Notes under the pieces: model-generated
Seen by the model: only the letters and a program-made list of their open reading frames with translations
Database searches by the model: none
What the model was told of the DNA's origin: nothing
Part shown: piece by piece, positions 20,291-28,491 of the stretch
Numbering within the stretch: the stretch's first letter is position 1
How the letters are laid out: every line of letters begins with the position of its first letter
Made by a program: the position numbers and the translations under genes
Source: Variovorax sp. 54
GTDB taxonomy: Bacteria; Pseudomonadota; Gammaproteobacteria; Burkholderiales; Burkholderiaceae_C
Length of the DNA stretch: 64,000 nucleotides
Direction: 5' to 3'
Assembly (NCBI RefSeq): GCF_002754375.1
Contig: NZ_PEFF01000001.1
Location: 5,163,501-5,227,500 of the forward strand

Positions 20291-20317
20291 AAAAAAGCCC
20301 CCGGGGTCGGGGGCTTT
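20291..20317 (-). terminator. Rho-independent terminator after dctM
   Basis: On the minus strand, AAAGCCCCC/GGGGGCTTT (20309-20317 with 20294-20302) is followed by TTT, making a run of T residues. It lies 21 bases past the dctM stop codon. Together with the plus-strand terminator at 20219 it isolates the two convergent TRAP units. Confidence 0.88.
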
Positions 20318-20338
20318 GGCTTGAGAAGCGGAGGTCGT

Positions 20339-22192
20339 TCAGGGCTTCTGCGGCGGCGACTTCAACGCGTCCTGCATCGCCTTCATCGGATCGGTCTCGC
20401 CGGTCTCGGCCGCCGGCTCGGGCGTCGAAGACGGGGCGGCTGCAGGTGCGGCAGGTGCCGCGCCTTCCGCGCCCGGCACTTCGACCTTCGGCTCGGATTC
20501 TTCGGCGCCGCCGTACGGGTCGGCTGCCGGTTGGCCTTCTTCGGGCTTCAGGCTGTCGCGCATCTGCGCACCGATGTCGTCGAGGTTGACCTTCACTTCC
20601 TTGTCGAGGCTGCCCGTCACGATCTGTGGGAAGGCGATCAGCACGCCCACCATCGTCAGCTGGATCAGCACGAAGGGAATCGCACCCTTGTAGATCTGCA
20701 TCGTGGTCACGGGCTCCATGACCTTCTGCGTGACGCGGTCCACGTACTGCTTCTCGGGGGCGACCGAGCGCAGGAAGAACAGCGCAAAGCCGAAGGGCGG
20801 GTGCATGAACGAGGTCTGCATGTTCACCGCCAGCAGCACGCCGAACCAGATCAGGTCGATGCCCATCTTGTGCGCCACCGGGGCCAGCAGCGGCACCACG
20901 ATGAACGACAGCTCGAAGTAGTCGAGGAAGAACGCCAGGAAGAAGATCAGCACGTTCACCGCGATCAGGAAGCCCACCGGGCCGCCGGGCAGCGAGGTCA
21001 GCAGGTGCTCGACCCAGATCGGGCCGTCGGCGGCCTGAAACACCAGGCTGAACACCGTGGCGCCGATCAGGATGAACATCACGAAGCTGGACAGCCGCGT
21101 GGTCGAGCCCAGCGCCTGCTTGAGCAGCGAGAAGCTCATGCGACGGCGCACCCAGGCCATGATCAGCGCGCCCATGGCGCCCATCGCGCCGCCTTCGGTC
21201 GGCGTGGCCACGCCCAGGAAGATGGTGCCCAGCACCAGGAAGATCAGCAGCAGCGGCGGGATCAGCACGAAGGTGACCCGTTCGGCCAGGCGCGACAGCA
21301 GGTTGAGCTTGAGGCCCTTGTTGATCAGCGCGATCACCAGCGCCACGAACACGCCGCCGCACATGGCGACCACGACCTTCTCGTCGGTGGCCACGAAGGT
21401 CACGGGCTCGCCCTGGAACCAGGTGTGCACGGTCTCCATGTTGCGCGCCAGGAACACGGCCACGACGGCCGACAGCGCGGTGATGCCCACCAGCGAGGCG
21501 TAGCCGCCACCGCCGTTGGGTTCGCGGAAGGTGCGTGCCTCGGGCGGCAGCGCCGGCACCTGCGCGGGCTTGAAGATCGCGAGGAACACCACGTACAGCA
21601 CGTACATGCCCATCAGCATGAAGCCGGGCAGGAACGCGCCCTTGTACATGTCGCCGACGCTCTTGCCGAGCTGGTCGGCCATGATGATCAGCACCAGCGA
21701 GGGCGGAATGATCTGCGCCAGCGTGCCCGAGGCGGCGATCACGCCGCTGGCCAGGCGCCGGTCGTAGCCGTAGCGCAGCATGATGGGCAGCGAGATCAGA
21801 CCCATCGAGATGACCGAAGCCGCCACCACGCCGGTGGTGGCCGCCAGCAGCGCGCCGACGAAGATCACCGCCAGGGCAAGGCCGCCGCGCATCGGGCCGA
21901 AGACCTGGCCGACCGTGTCGAGCAGGTCTTCCGCCATGCCGCTGCGCTCCAATATGAGCCCCATCAGCGTGAAGAAGGGCACCGCGAGCAGCGTGTCGTT
22001 GGCCATGATGCCGATGAGCCGCTGCGGCAGCCAGGCCATGACGGAGGCCTGGAACACGCCCAGCTCGATACCCACGAGCCCGAAGAACAGGCCGCAGGCG
22101 CCGAGGCTGAACGCGACGGGAAAGCCCAATAGCAGGAAGCAGATCAGCCCCGCGAACATGATCGGGGCGAAATTGGCAACAATGAATTCCAT
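20339..22192 (-). CDS. dctM: TRAP transporter large permease, DctM
   Basis: The 617-residue integral membrane protein has the family start (FAPIMFAGLICFLLLGFPVAFSLG), TGVVAASVISMGLISLP and VATPTEGGAMGAMGALI. It forms the sodium-driven translocation channel. It is about 180 residues longer than a typical DctM: an internal hydrophobic-plus-linker segment near residues 200-300, and a cytoplasmic tail rich in Ala, Pro and Glu ending in a short amphipathic stretch. The extra-long form is known for TRAP systems with dedicated P and Q partners. It follows dctQ by 23 bases. Confidence 0.92.
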   Translation of the reverse strand: MEFIVANFAPIMFAGLICFLLLGFPVAFSLGACGLFFGLVGIELGVFQASVMAWLPQRLIGIMANDTLLAVPFFTLMGLILERSGMAEDLLDTVGQVFGPMRGGLALAVIFVGALLAATTGVVAASVISMGLISLPIMLRYGYDRRLASGVIAASGTLAQIIPPSLVLIIMADQLGKSVGDMYKGAFLPGFMLMGMYVLYVVFLAIFKPAQVPALPPEARTFREPNGGGGYASLVGITALSAVVAVFLARNMETVHTWFQGEPVTFVATDEKVVVAMCGGVFVALVIALINKGLKLNLLSRLAERVTFVLIPPLLLIFLVLGTIFLGVATPTEGGAMGAMGALIMAWVRRRMSFSLLKQALGSTTRLSSFVMFILIGATVFSLVFQAADGPIWVEHLLTSLPGGPVGFLIAVNVLIFFLAFFLDYFELSFIVVPLLAPVAHKMGIDLIWFGVLLAVNMQTSFMHPPFGFALFFLRSVAPEKQYVDRVTQKVMEPVTTMQIYKGAIPFVLIQLTMVGVLIAFPQIVTGSLDKEVKVNLDDIGAQMRDSLKPEEGQPAADPYGGAEESEPKVEVPGAEGAAPAAPAAAPSSTPEPAAETGETDPMKAMQDALKSPPQKP

Positions 22193-22215
22193 GGTGTCTT
22201 TTCTGCCTTGGCCGT

Positions 22216-22827
22216 TCAGTGCTGGGGCTTGGCCGCGGCGGCGTCCGCCTCGGCCTGGCGACGCAGCGCCTCGATGAGTTCGTCTTCGGCGGTCTTGTCG
22301 GTCAGGCGGCCCATCGGGTCAGGACCTTCGCCGCGCAGGAACGCGATGCGCTTGATGAGTTCCGACCAGCCCTGCAGCATCAGCAGCACGAAGCCCACCG
22401 GCAGTGCCACCCACACCGGCCAGCGGATCAGGCCGCCCGAGTTGCCGGACATCTCGCCCGACTGGTACATCTGGATCACCACCGGCATCGACAGCCACAG
22501 CACCGTGACGCACAGCGGCGTCAGGAAGAGGGTGAAGCCGACGATGTCGATCCACACCTGCGTGCGCTTGGACAGGCGGCTGTTCAGCACGTCGATGCGC
22601 ACGTGTTCCCGCTGCAGCAGCGTGAGGCCGGCGGCCACCAGGAACGACCAGGCAAAGAGGTACCACTGCACTTCGAGGAAGGCGTTGGAACTGGTGTTGA
22701 AGACCTTGCGGACGATCGCGTTGAGGGCGCTGATCACCGTGGCGGCCAGGATGAGCCAGATGGCGTATTTGCCGACCTGGGCATTGAGCCAGTCAATGGC
22801 CCGGGACAGCTTGAGCAAGCCTTGCAT
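22216..22827 (-). CDS. dctQ: TRAP transporter small permease, DctQ
   Basis: The 203-residue protein has four hydrophobic segments and the family motif EVQWYLFAWSFLVAAG followed by HVRIDVLNSRLS. It partners DctM in the inner membrane. ATG at 22827 is chosen because GGAGAT lies at proper spacing; the frame extends to 22908, but that extension falls across a large inverted repeat and lacks family similarity. The C-terminal 30 residues are Ala/Glu-rich and charged. It is first of the dctQM unit and divergent from the EgtB-like gene. Confidence 0.9.
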   Translation of the reverse strand: MQGLLKLSRAIDWLNAQVGKYAIWLILAATVISALNAIVRKVFNTSSNAFLEVQWYLFAWSFLVAAGLTLLQREHVRIDVLNSRLSKRTQVWIDIVGFTLFLTPLCVTVLWLSMPVVIQMYQSGEMSGNSGGLIRWPVWVALPVGFVLLMLQGWSELIKRIAFLRGEGPDPMGRLTDKTAEDELIEALRRQAEADAAAAKPQH

Positions 22828-22865
22828 TACATCTCCATTTTTGTATTGGATGCCCCGATACGACG

Positions 22866-22906
22866 GCACCCGACGCACTGGCTTTGTGTGCCAACGGGTC
22901 GGGTGC
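22866..22906 (-). promoter_or_regulatory. Long inverted repeat in the dctQM leader
   Basis: GCACCCGAC (22866-22874) and GTCGGGTGC (22898-22906) are perfect 9-base arms. A nested TGGC/GCCA pair (22879-22882 with 22890-22893) lies inside. The element is 39 bases upstream of the dctQ start, within the dctQ/EgtB-like intergenic region. A TAGAAT box on the minus strand at 22921-22926 would place it at the start of the transcript. It could be an RNA stem-loop or a regulator site. Confidence 0.5.
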
Positions 22907-22989
22907 AAGAGGCGGCACGGATTCTATCGGTGTACGCGGAAAGTTCTTTCGGGGCCTACCCAGGGCTGCGCCGGTGGCCATAATGCGAC

Positions 22990-24279
22990 ATGGCCCAGAC
23001 TCCGCGCCCTCCACCGGCCCCGGCGGCAGCGGGCCCGCTGTCGATCGACTCCCCCGACATGCGCCGCGCCGGCCGCGACCTGCTTTCGCTGGCCCTCATC
23101 GACGCCCGCAACCACACGCTGCACCTGCTGTCCCTGTTCGAACAGGCGCTGGGCGAAAGCATGCGCGTGGCGCAGCAGCCGGCGGTGGTGCCGCCGGTCT
23201 GGCTGGCGGGCCACATCGGCTGGTTCGCCGAATGGTGGATCGGGCGCAACACCCAGCGCGCCTTCGGCATCGACTGCCCCGTGCGCCCCACGCGGCTGGC
23301 TGCCATCGACCCCGACGCCGACGACTGGTGGAACCCCGCCCAGGGCGCGGCCGATCGTTGCTGGTCGCCCGACCTGCCGGGCCTGGGCCAGACCAAGGCC
23401 TACCTGCTCGAAACCCTCGAGAGCACGCTCGAACTGCTCGAGAACGCCGCCGAGACCGACGCCGGCCTGTACTTCTACCGGCTCGCGCTGTTCCATGAAG
23501 ACCTGCGCGGTGAACAGCTCGTGGTGCTGGCGCAGACGCTGGGCCTGCCGCTGAACATCGAGCCGACGCCCGTTGCCGTCACGCGCGAGCCGCTGCTGCT
23601 GCCGGCCACGCGCTGGGAGCTCGGCCTGCCCGAACACAGCGGTTTCCTGTTTGCGCAGGAAGGCGGGGCGCACCGCGTCGACGTGCCCGAGTTCGAGATC
23701 GACGCCCAGCCCGTCACCTGGGACCAGTACATCGAGTTCGTCGACGACGGCGGCTACGACCGCGAGGAGCTGTGGCACAGCGACGGCTGGCGCTGGCTCG
23801 CCGCGCAGACCGAAGGCCGGCGCGGACCGCGCCACGTGGAGCAGATCGGCGTGGCCCGCAACGGCACGGGCGGTTCGGTGCTGCAGCAGCGCTTCGGCGT
23901 CACCGTGCGCGCGGCCGGGCACCACAGCGCCGTGCACCTGAGCTGGTGGGAGGCCGACGCTTGGGCGCGCTGGGCCGGCCGGCGCATCGCGACCGAGGTC
24001 GAATGGGAAATCGCGGCCCACACGGCCGCGCGGCGCGGCTTCCGCTGGGCCGATGTGCACGAGTGGACCGCAGGCACGCTGCAGCCCTGGCCGGGCTTCC
24101 GGGCCGACCCGTGGAGCGCGGGCGGTGAGTTCGACCCGGTGGCTGCATTCGGCCGGGCGCGGGTGCTGCGCGGCGCTTCGTTCGCGACCCGCGCGCGCCT
24201 GCGCTCACCGCGCCGCCGTGGCTTTGCGCTGCCTGATTCCGACGACGGCTTCTTCGGCTTCCGCACCTGCGCGGTGTAG
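22990..24279 (+). CDS. EgtB/SenA-like protein (DinB + FGE-sulfatase domains), one iron ligand changed
   Basis: The 429-residue product has an N-terminal DinB-like domain (about 25-185) and a C-terminal formylglycine-generating-enzyme-like domain (about 210-429, with VLRGASFATRARL and GFFGFRTC). This is the architecture of the sulfoxide synthase EgtB and the selenoneine synthase SenA. H75 (AGHIGW) and H169 (FHED) match two iron-binding His. The EgtB HxxxHxE motif reads HEDLRGE here, so the third ligand is R173. Catalysis as a C-S or C-Se bond-forming oxygenase is therefore doubtful. No EgtD, SenB or SenC gene is adjacent. It is divergent from dctQ. Confidence 0.75.
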   Translation: MAQTPRPPPAPAAAGPLSIDSPDMRRAGRDLLSLALIDARNHTLHLLSLFEQALGESMRVAQQPAVVPPVWLAGHIGWFAEWWIGRNTQRAFGIDCPVRPTRLAAIDPDADDWWNPAQGAADRCWSPDLPGLGQTKAYLLETLESTLELLENAAETDAGLYFYRLALFHEDLRGEQLVVLAQTLGLPLNIEPTPVAVTREPLLLPATRWELGLPEHSGFLFAQEGGAHRVDVPEFEIDAQPVTWDQYIEFVDDGGYDREELWHSDGWRWLAAQTEGRRGPRHVEQIGVARNGTGGSVLQQRFGVTVRAAGHHSAVHLSWWEADAWARWAGRRIATEVEWEIAAHTAARRGFRWADVHEWTAGTLQPWPGFRADPWSAGGEFDPVAAFGRARVLRGASFATRARLRSPRRRGFALPDSDDGFFGFRTCAV

Positions 24280-24286
24280 CGCGCCC

Positions 24287-25729
24287 TCAGGGCCGCTCGC
24301 CGCCCGCTTCCGACGACAGCGGCGGCGCCACTTCTTCCAGCGGCTTGCGCTCCGCATCGGCCGCGTAGCGCAACGCCAACAGCCCCGCGACGATGACCAG
24401 CACGGCGCCGATCAGGTAGCCCACCATCACCGCGCCGCGGCTGCCGGTTTCGATCAGCAGTCCGAACAGCACCGGTGCCACGAAGCCGCCCGCGCCCATG
24501 CCGATGGCATAGAAGATCGCGATGGCCATGGCGCGCATCTCGAGCGGGAACACCTCGCTCACCGTCAGGTAGGCCGAACTGGCCGCGGCCGACGCCAGGA
24601 AGAACACCGCCGACCAGCACAGCGCCTGGCTGCGCGCGTCGAGCCAGCCCTGCATGAAGGCCCAGCCCGTGAGCGCCAGGCCCACGCCGGCCAGCACATA
24701 GGTCAGCGCGATCATCTTGCGCCGGCCCACGCTGTCGAACAGTGGGCCCAGCAGCAGCGGCCCGAGCACGTTGCCCAGCGCGAACGGAAAGATGTACAGC
24801 GCCACGCGGCCTTCGGCCACGCCGTAGAAGCGCGTCAGCACCAGCGCGTAGGTGAAGAAGATCGCGTTGTAGAAAAACGCCTGCGACACCATCAGCGCCA
24901 CGGCCACCATGCTGCGCGCCGGGTAGCGCCGCAACAGCACGCGCGCCACCTCGCGCATCGGCGGGCTGTTCTGGCGCGCGGCGGTGTACGTCACATGGCC
25001 TTGCGGAGTGGGCAGTGGGCCGTGCTGCACTTCGACTTCGCGCTCGATGTCCGCGACGATGCGCTCGGCCTCATCCGCGCGTCCGTGCGCGATGAGCCAG
25101 CGCGGGCTCTCGGGCACATGGCGCCGCACCAGCAGGATGGCCACCGCCAGCACCGCGCCCAGCGCAAAGCCCGCGCGCCAGCCCCACACCGGGCCGATCA
25201 CGCGCGCATCGAGCAGCACCAGGCTCAGCGCCGCGCCGAGCGCCGCACCGATCCAGAAGCTGCCGTTGATTGCGAGGTTGACGCGCCCGCGCACGCGCGC
25301 CGGAATGAGTTCGTCGATCGCCGAGTTGATGGCCGCGTACTCGCCGCCGATGCCTAGCCCCGTGACGAAGCGGCACAGCGCAAAGAAGGCGAAGTTGGGT
25401 GAGAAGGCCGTGGCCAGCGTGCCGATCGTGTAGACCACGAGCGTGAGCAAGAAGAGCTTCTTGCGCCCGAGTCGGTCGGTGAGCCGCCCGAAGACCAGCG
25501 CGCCGATCACTGCGCCCGCGATGTAGATCGAGCCCGACCAGCCGATCTCTCCCGCCGTAAGCCCGAGCGTGTCGGGCCGCTCCAGCACCGCGCCGATGGA
25601 ACCCACCAGCGTGACCTCGAGGCCGTCGAGAATCCAGGCCACGCCCAGCGCGATCACCACGCGCCAATGCCAGCGCGACCACGGCAGGCGGTCCAGGCGG
25701 GCAGGGATGTCGCTGCGCAGAACCGTCAT
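24287..25729 (-). CDS. MFS transporter, sugar/acid-porter type
   Basis: The 480-residue inner-membrane carrier has twelve predicted transmembrane segments. It shows the MFS loop 2-3 motif GRLTDRLGRKK, the second-half equivalent FDSVGRRK, PESPRWLI after helix 6 and GLGIGGEYAA in helix 4. These match the metabolite:H+ symporter and aromatic-acid porter groups; the substrate is unknown. ATG at 25729 is used, but an ATG nine bases upstream (25738) is equally possible, as neither has a clear ribosome binding site. It ends seven bases from the convergent EgtB-like gene. Confidence 0.85.
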   Translation of the reverse strand: MTVLRSDIPARLDRLPWSRWHWRVVIALGVAWILDGLEVTLVGSIGAVLERPDTLGLTAGEIGWSGSIYIAGAVIGALVFGRLTDRLGRKKLFLLTLVVYTIGTLATAFSPNFAFFALCRFVTGLGIGGEYAAINSAIDELIPARVRGRVNLAINGSFWIGAALGAALSLVLLDARVIGPVWGWRAGFALGAVLAVAILLVRRHVPESPRWLIAHGRADEAERIVADIEREVEVQHGPLPTPQGHVTYTAARQNSPPMREVARVLLRRYPARSMVAVALMVSQAFFYNAIFFTYALVLTRFYGVAEGRVALYIFPFALGNVLGPLLLGPLFDSVGRRKMIALTYVLAGVGLALTGWAFMQGWLDARSQALCWSAVFFLASAAASSAYLTVSEVFPLEMRAMAIAIFYAIGMGAGGFVAPVLFGLLIETGSRGAVMVGYLIGAVLVIVAGLLALRYAADAERKPLEEVAPPLSSEAGGERP

Positions 25730-25835
25730 GCGCAGCATTCTGGGCGGCTGCCGCGCACGGCGCTGTAGGACCACGCCGGCCGTGGTCCGAAATCAAGGCG
25801 CTGCGAATGCGCCGTGGTGGGATCTTCGGCGCCGG

Positions 25836-27560
25836 TCAGCCGAACACGTTGAACAGTGCCAGCAACCAGCCCGCAACGCCTGCCAGGTTGAGCGACTCAG
25901 CCTTCTCCGGCCCCACTTCCTTCAGCACGGGCTCGGTGTCGAGTGTGTTCACGCTCAGCAGGTTGTTCAGGAAGTGGCCCACGTCGCCGTCGAAGGCCGG
26001 CTGGATGCGACCGCCGTCATCGCGCATGTTCGCGGCGCGCGTGGTCTCGGTGCCCGCGAAGGTCAGCGCCGTCGTCACGTGGCTGCCGATGACGAGGTAG
26101 CGCGACCACGGCATGTAGTAGCCGAAGTTGGGCAGCGGGCCGAGGTCGGCACGCACCAGGTCCAGCTCCTTGCGGAAGAGTTTGAGCTTCGCATCGCGCA
26201 GCGCCGAGCCTTCGAGGCCCACGACCTCGGCGTTCTGCGCGCCGATGAAGAAGAAGCGCGAGATGACCTGGTCCTGCTGGAAGCTCGACAGCCCGAAGCG
26301 GTCGACGGGGTAGCGCTGCGAGAGCACCTTGCTGAAGTTGCCGGTGGTGCCGCCGGTGGCCTTGGCGATGTCGACCTTCTTGCCCGTCGTCTTTTCCCAG
26401 CGCGCGATGAGCCCGCTGGCCTGCTCGGCGTACTCGGGGTGGCCGGGCACACGCAGGTCGGCCGCCAGCGGCTGCTGGAAGAAGCCCCAGGTGTGGCTGG
26501 CCAGTTGCCAGAACTTGGCCGCGGGTGTCTTCTCGAGGTCGGCGGCCGAGATCGTCTCGCCGGTGCTGTAGACCGGCGCCGTCAACAGCGGCCCCGAGTC
26601 GTTGAGCAGCGCGACGCGTGTCTTCTCGCCGGCGAGCGCCTGCCGGATCATCGGGTAGTTGAACTGCGCCGAGTAGCCGCCGGCACTGCCGCCGTACACC
26701 AGCAGTTGCTGCAGGTAGCCGCGCTGCGAGAGGCTCTGCGTGAACTGGTGGTCTTGCAGGAACTTCATGGCCGCGCGCACGTTGTTCAGACCGTTGAAGT
26801 TGACGTACTTGGTCTTCGTCGCGTCGCCGGGGGCGGCCGGGTCGTCGAACGCGCGGAAGCTCGCGCCGGCGGACACGTCGCCCGTGCAGTACGGAAAGAC
26901 GAGCTTGGTCCACTTCTGGGTTTCGGGCGCCGTGGTCGTCTGCCACAGGCGGCCCCACCAGCCGTCGTCCAGCTTGCCCGAGCCGCGACCGAAGAGCAGG
27001 CGCGCGGCCGCTTCGACGAGGAAGGTGTTGCCCTCGAGCACCGGCGAGGTGAGCAGCAGCGCGGTGTTCGACACGATGCCGTCGCCCTGGATATAGCCCG
27101 AGGGCAGCCCGTCGGGGTTGGCTGCGCCGGTCGCAGCGTCGGGGCGGCACGACTCGAAGTCCCAGCACGCGCCGCCGCCTTCGAAGTCGACCAGCACCTT
27201 GTCGCGCATGCCGGCGTCGGAAGAGACCTTGTAGTACATGCGGTAGGGCGTGCCGTTCATGCACGACGCGCCCGAGCTCGCCGGAAAGGTGTACTCGACC
27301 CAGGTGTCGAGGTCGGCCGACCAGTTGGGGCCCGCGGCGGGCACGATGGTCTGGCCGGGCTTGGAGCTGGTCGTGAGGCCCGCGTTGTACTTGCGCGTGG
27401 CCTCGTCGATGAAGGCCTGCGCGTCGGCGCGGCTGCGCTGTGTGGGGGCGGCGGACGCGCTGCTTTCCTGCACGGGCGTCGAGGCGCTGCTGGCCGCGGC
27501 CATCGACAGCGACACGGCCAGCGTGGCCGCGATTTTCCAAAGAACTCTCACCTGCTTCAT
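25836..27560 (-). CDS. Secreted pectinacetylesterase/Notum-family hydrolase
   Basis: The 574-residue exported protein has a signal peptide (Ala/Leu core, cleavage around residue 24-27). Pectinacetylesterase-family marks are the oxyanion segment FEGGGACWD (about 126-134), PYCTGDVSAG (about 223-232) and the nucleophile elbow GGSAGG with S292. Plant and bacterial members deacetylate polysaccharides; other members act on lipid-modified or small esters, so the substrate is open. ATG at 27560 directly precedes the signal. The preceding gene encodes an anchored helical protein 40 bases upstream on the same strand, probably co-expressed. Confidence 0.75.
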   Translation of the reverse strand: MKQVRVLWKIAATLAVSLSMAAASSASTPVQESSASAAPTQRSRADAQAFIDEATRKYNAGLTTSSKPGQTIVPAAGPNWSADLDTWVEYTFPASSGASCMNGTPYRMYYKVSSDAGMRDKVLVDFEGGGACWDFESCRPDAATGAANPDGLPSGYIQGDGIVSNTALLLTSPVLEGNTFLVEAAARLLFGRGSGKLDDGWWGRLWQTTTAPETQKWTKLVFPYCTGDVSAGASFRAFDDPAAPGDATKTKYVNFNGLNNVRAAMKFLQDHQFTQSLSQRGYLQQLLVYGGSAGGYSAQFNYPMIRQALAGEKTRVALLNDSGPLLTAPVYSTGETISAADLEKTPAAKFWQLASHTWGFFQQPLAADLRVPGHPEYAEQASGLIARWEKTTGKKVDIAKATGGTTGNFSKVLSQRYPVDRFGLSSFQQDQVISRFFFIGAQNAEVVGLEGSALRDAKLKLFRKELDLVRADLGPLPNFGYYMPWSRYLVIGSHVTTALTFAGTETTRAANMRDDGGRIQPAFDGDVGHFLNNLLSVNTLDTEPVLKEVGPEKAESLNLAGVAGWLLALFNVFG

Positions 27561-27600
27561 GTTGTGTGGCTCCTGATTTTTTGCGATGAAGGATTCAGAT

Positions 27601-28347
27601 TCAGTAGTGGCGACTTCGGATCTCGAGCTCTCTGTGCGCCATCACCCGTTGTCGTTCATCGGGGTCCTGCACGGAGGCTTGCACCTCGCCGGCCATCCGG
27701 TTCCTGGCCTGCGTGTAGCTCTGGTAGCGGGGTTCGGTGGTGGGCGCGGGGCCGACTTTCTGCCGCGCGTGCGCCTGGAGCGATTCGGTCAGCTGCTTCG
27801 TGAGCGCGTCGCGAATGGTGGGGTCGGGCTCGCCGATCTGGATCAGTGCGCGCGTCGACGCGATGGCCTCCACGGGCAGGATCTCGCCGTTGGCCACGTG
27901 CCGGGGCAGCTGCTCCAGGATCGCGTACGACTCGTCGCGCCGTTCCTCGTCGCTGAGGTTCGGCAGCATCTGCGCCAGCGTGTTGATGCGGTCCCGGAAG
28001 CGCGCAAGCGCGACGATGCGGTCCACCTCCTGCGCCACGTCCTTGCCGGTGCCGGCCAGGTCGCGCCGCAGCTGCACGAGGTCCAGGCCGCGCTCGCGCG
28101 CACCGGCCGAGGTCTGGTACGGCGATGCACCCGGCGCGAAGGGCGTGTAGACCGGCGCGCGCCGGGCAAGCACGACGCCTTCCCGCGGCGCGGCCTGTGC
28201 ATTGGCGGAAGCCGCAGCGGCAGCGGCCGTGTCGCGCGTGGCGGCATGGCTGTCCGGGTCGGCGAAGAAGAACCAGGCGCCGAGCGCCGTCAGCAGGGTG
28301 GCGGCGCCGAGGCCGAGCCTGGCGGATGTCGATAAGCGGGAGCGCAC
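27601..28347 (-). CDS. Membrane-anchored helical protein of unknown function
   Basis: The 248-residue product has an N-terminal basic segment and one hydrophobic helix (about 11-29). An Ala-rich linker (about 35-53) and a Pro-containing stretch follow, then a charged, probably all-helical domain (about 85-248). I do not recognise a family. The layout (inner-membrane anchor, flexible linker, extended helical domain) resembles lipase-specific foldases. It lies just upstream of a secreted ester hydrolase in the same transcription unit. A chaperone role is inference from layout only; Lif-type sequence motifs are not evident. Confidence 0.6.
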   Translation of the reverse strand: MRSRLSTSARLGLGAATLLTALGAWFFFADPDSHAATRDTAAAAAASANAQAAPREGVVLARRAPVYTPFAPGASPYQTSAGARERGLDLVQLRRDLAGTGKDVAQEVDRIVALARFRDRINTLAQMLPNLSDEERRDESYAILEQLPRHVANGEILPVEAIASTRALIQIGEPDPTIRDALTKQLTESLQAHARQKVGPAPTTEPRYQSYTQARNRMAGEVQASVQDPDERQRVMAHRELEIRSRHY

Positions 28348-28491
28348 CGGGAACCTCTCTTGTCTCTTGTCTTGTTCGTTTCCGTCACCCGGGAAGCGTA
28401 GACAGGGACCGCGGCGCCCACTTTCATGCAGCCGCTAAGGTTCTAGGTACAAACGAGAAAGGCGCAGCGATGCAACCTTGTTGCAGTGCTG

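Noticed and set aside
22990..24279. Straight assignment as ergothioneine or selenoneine synthase
   Set aside because: One iron-ligand His is replaced by Arg and partner genes are absent, so only family membership is claimed.
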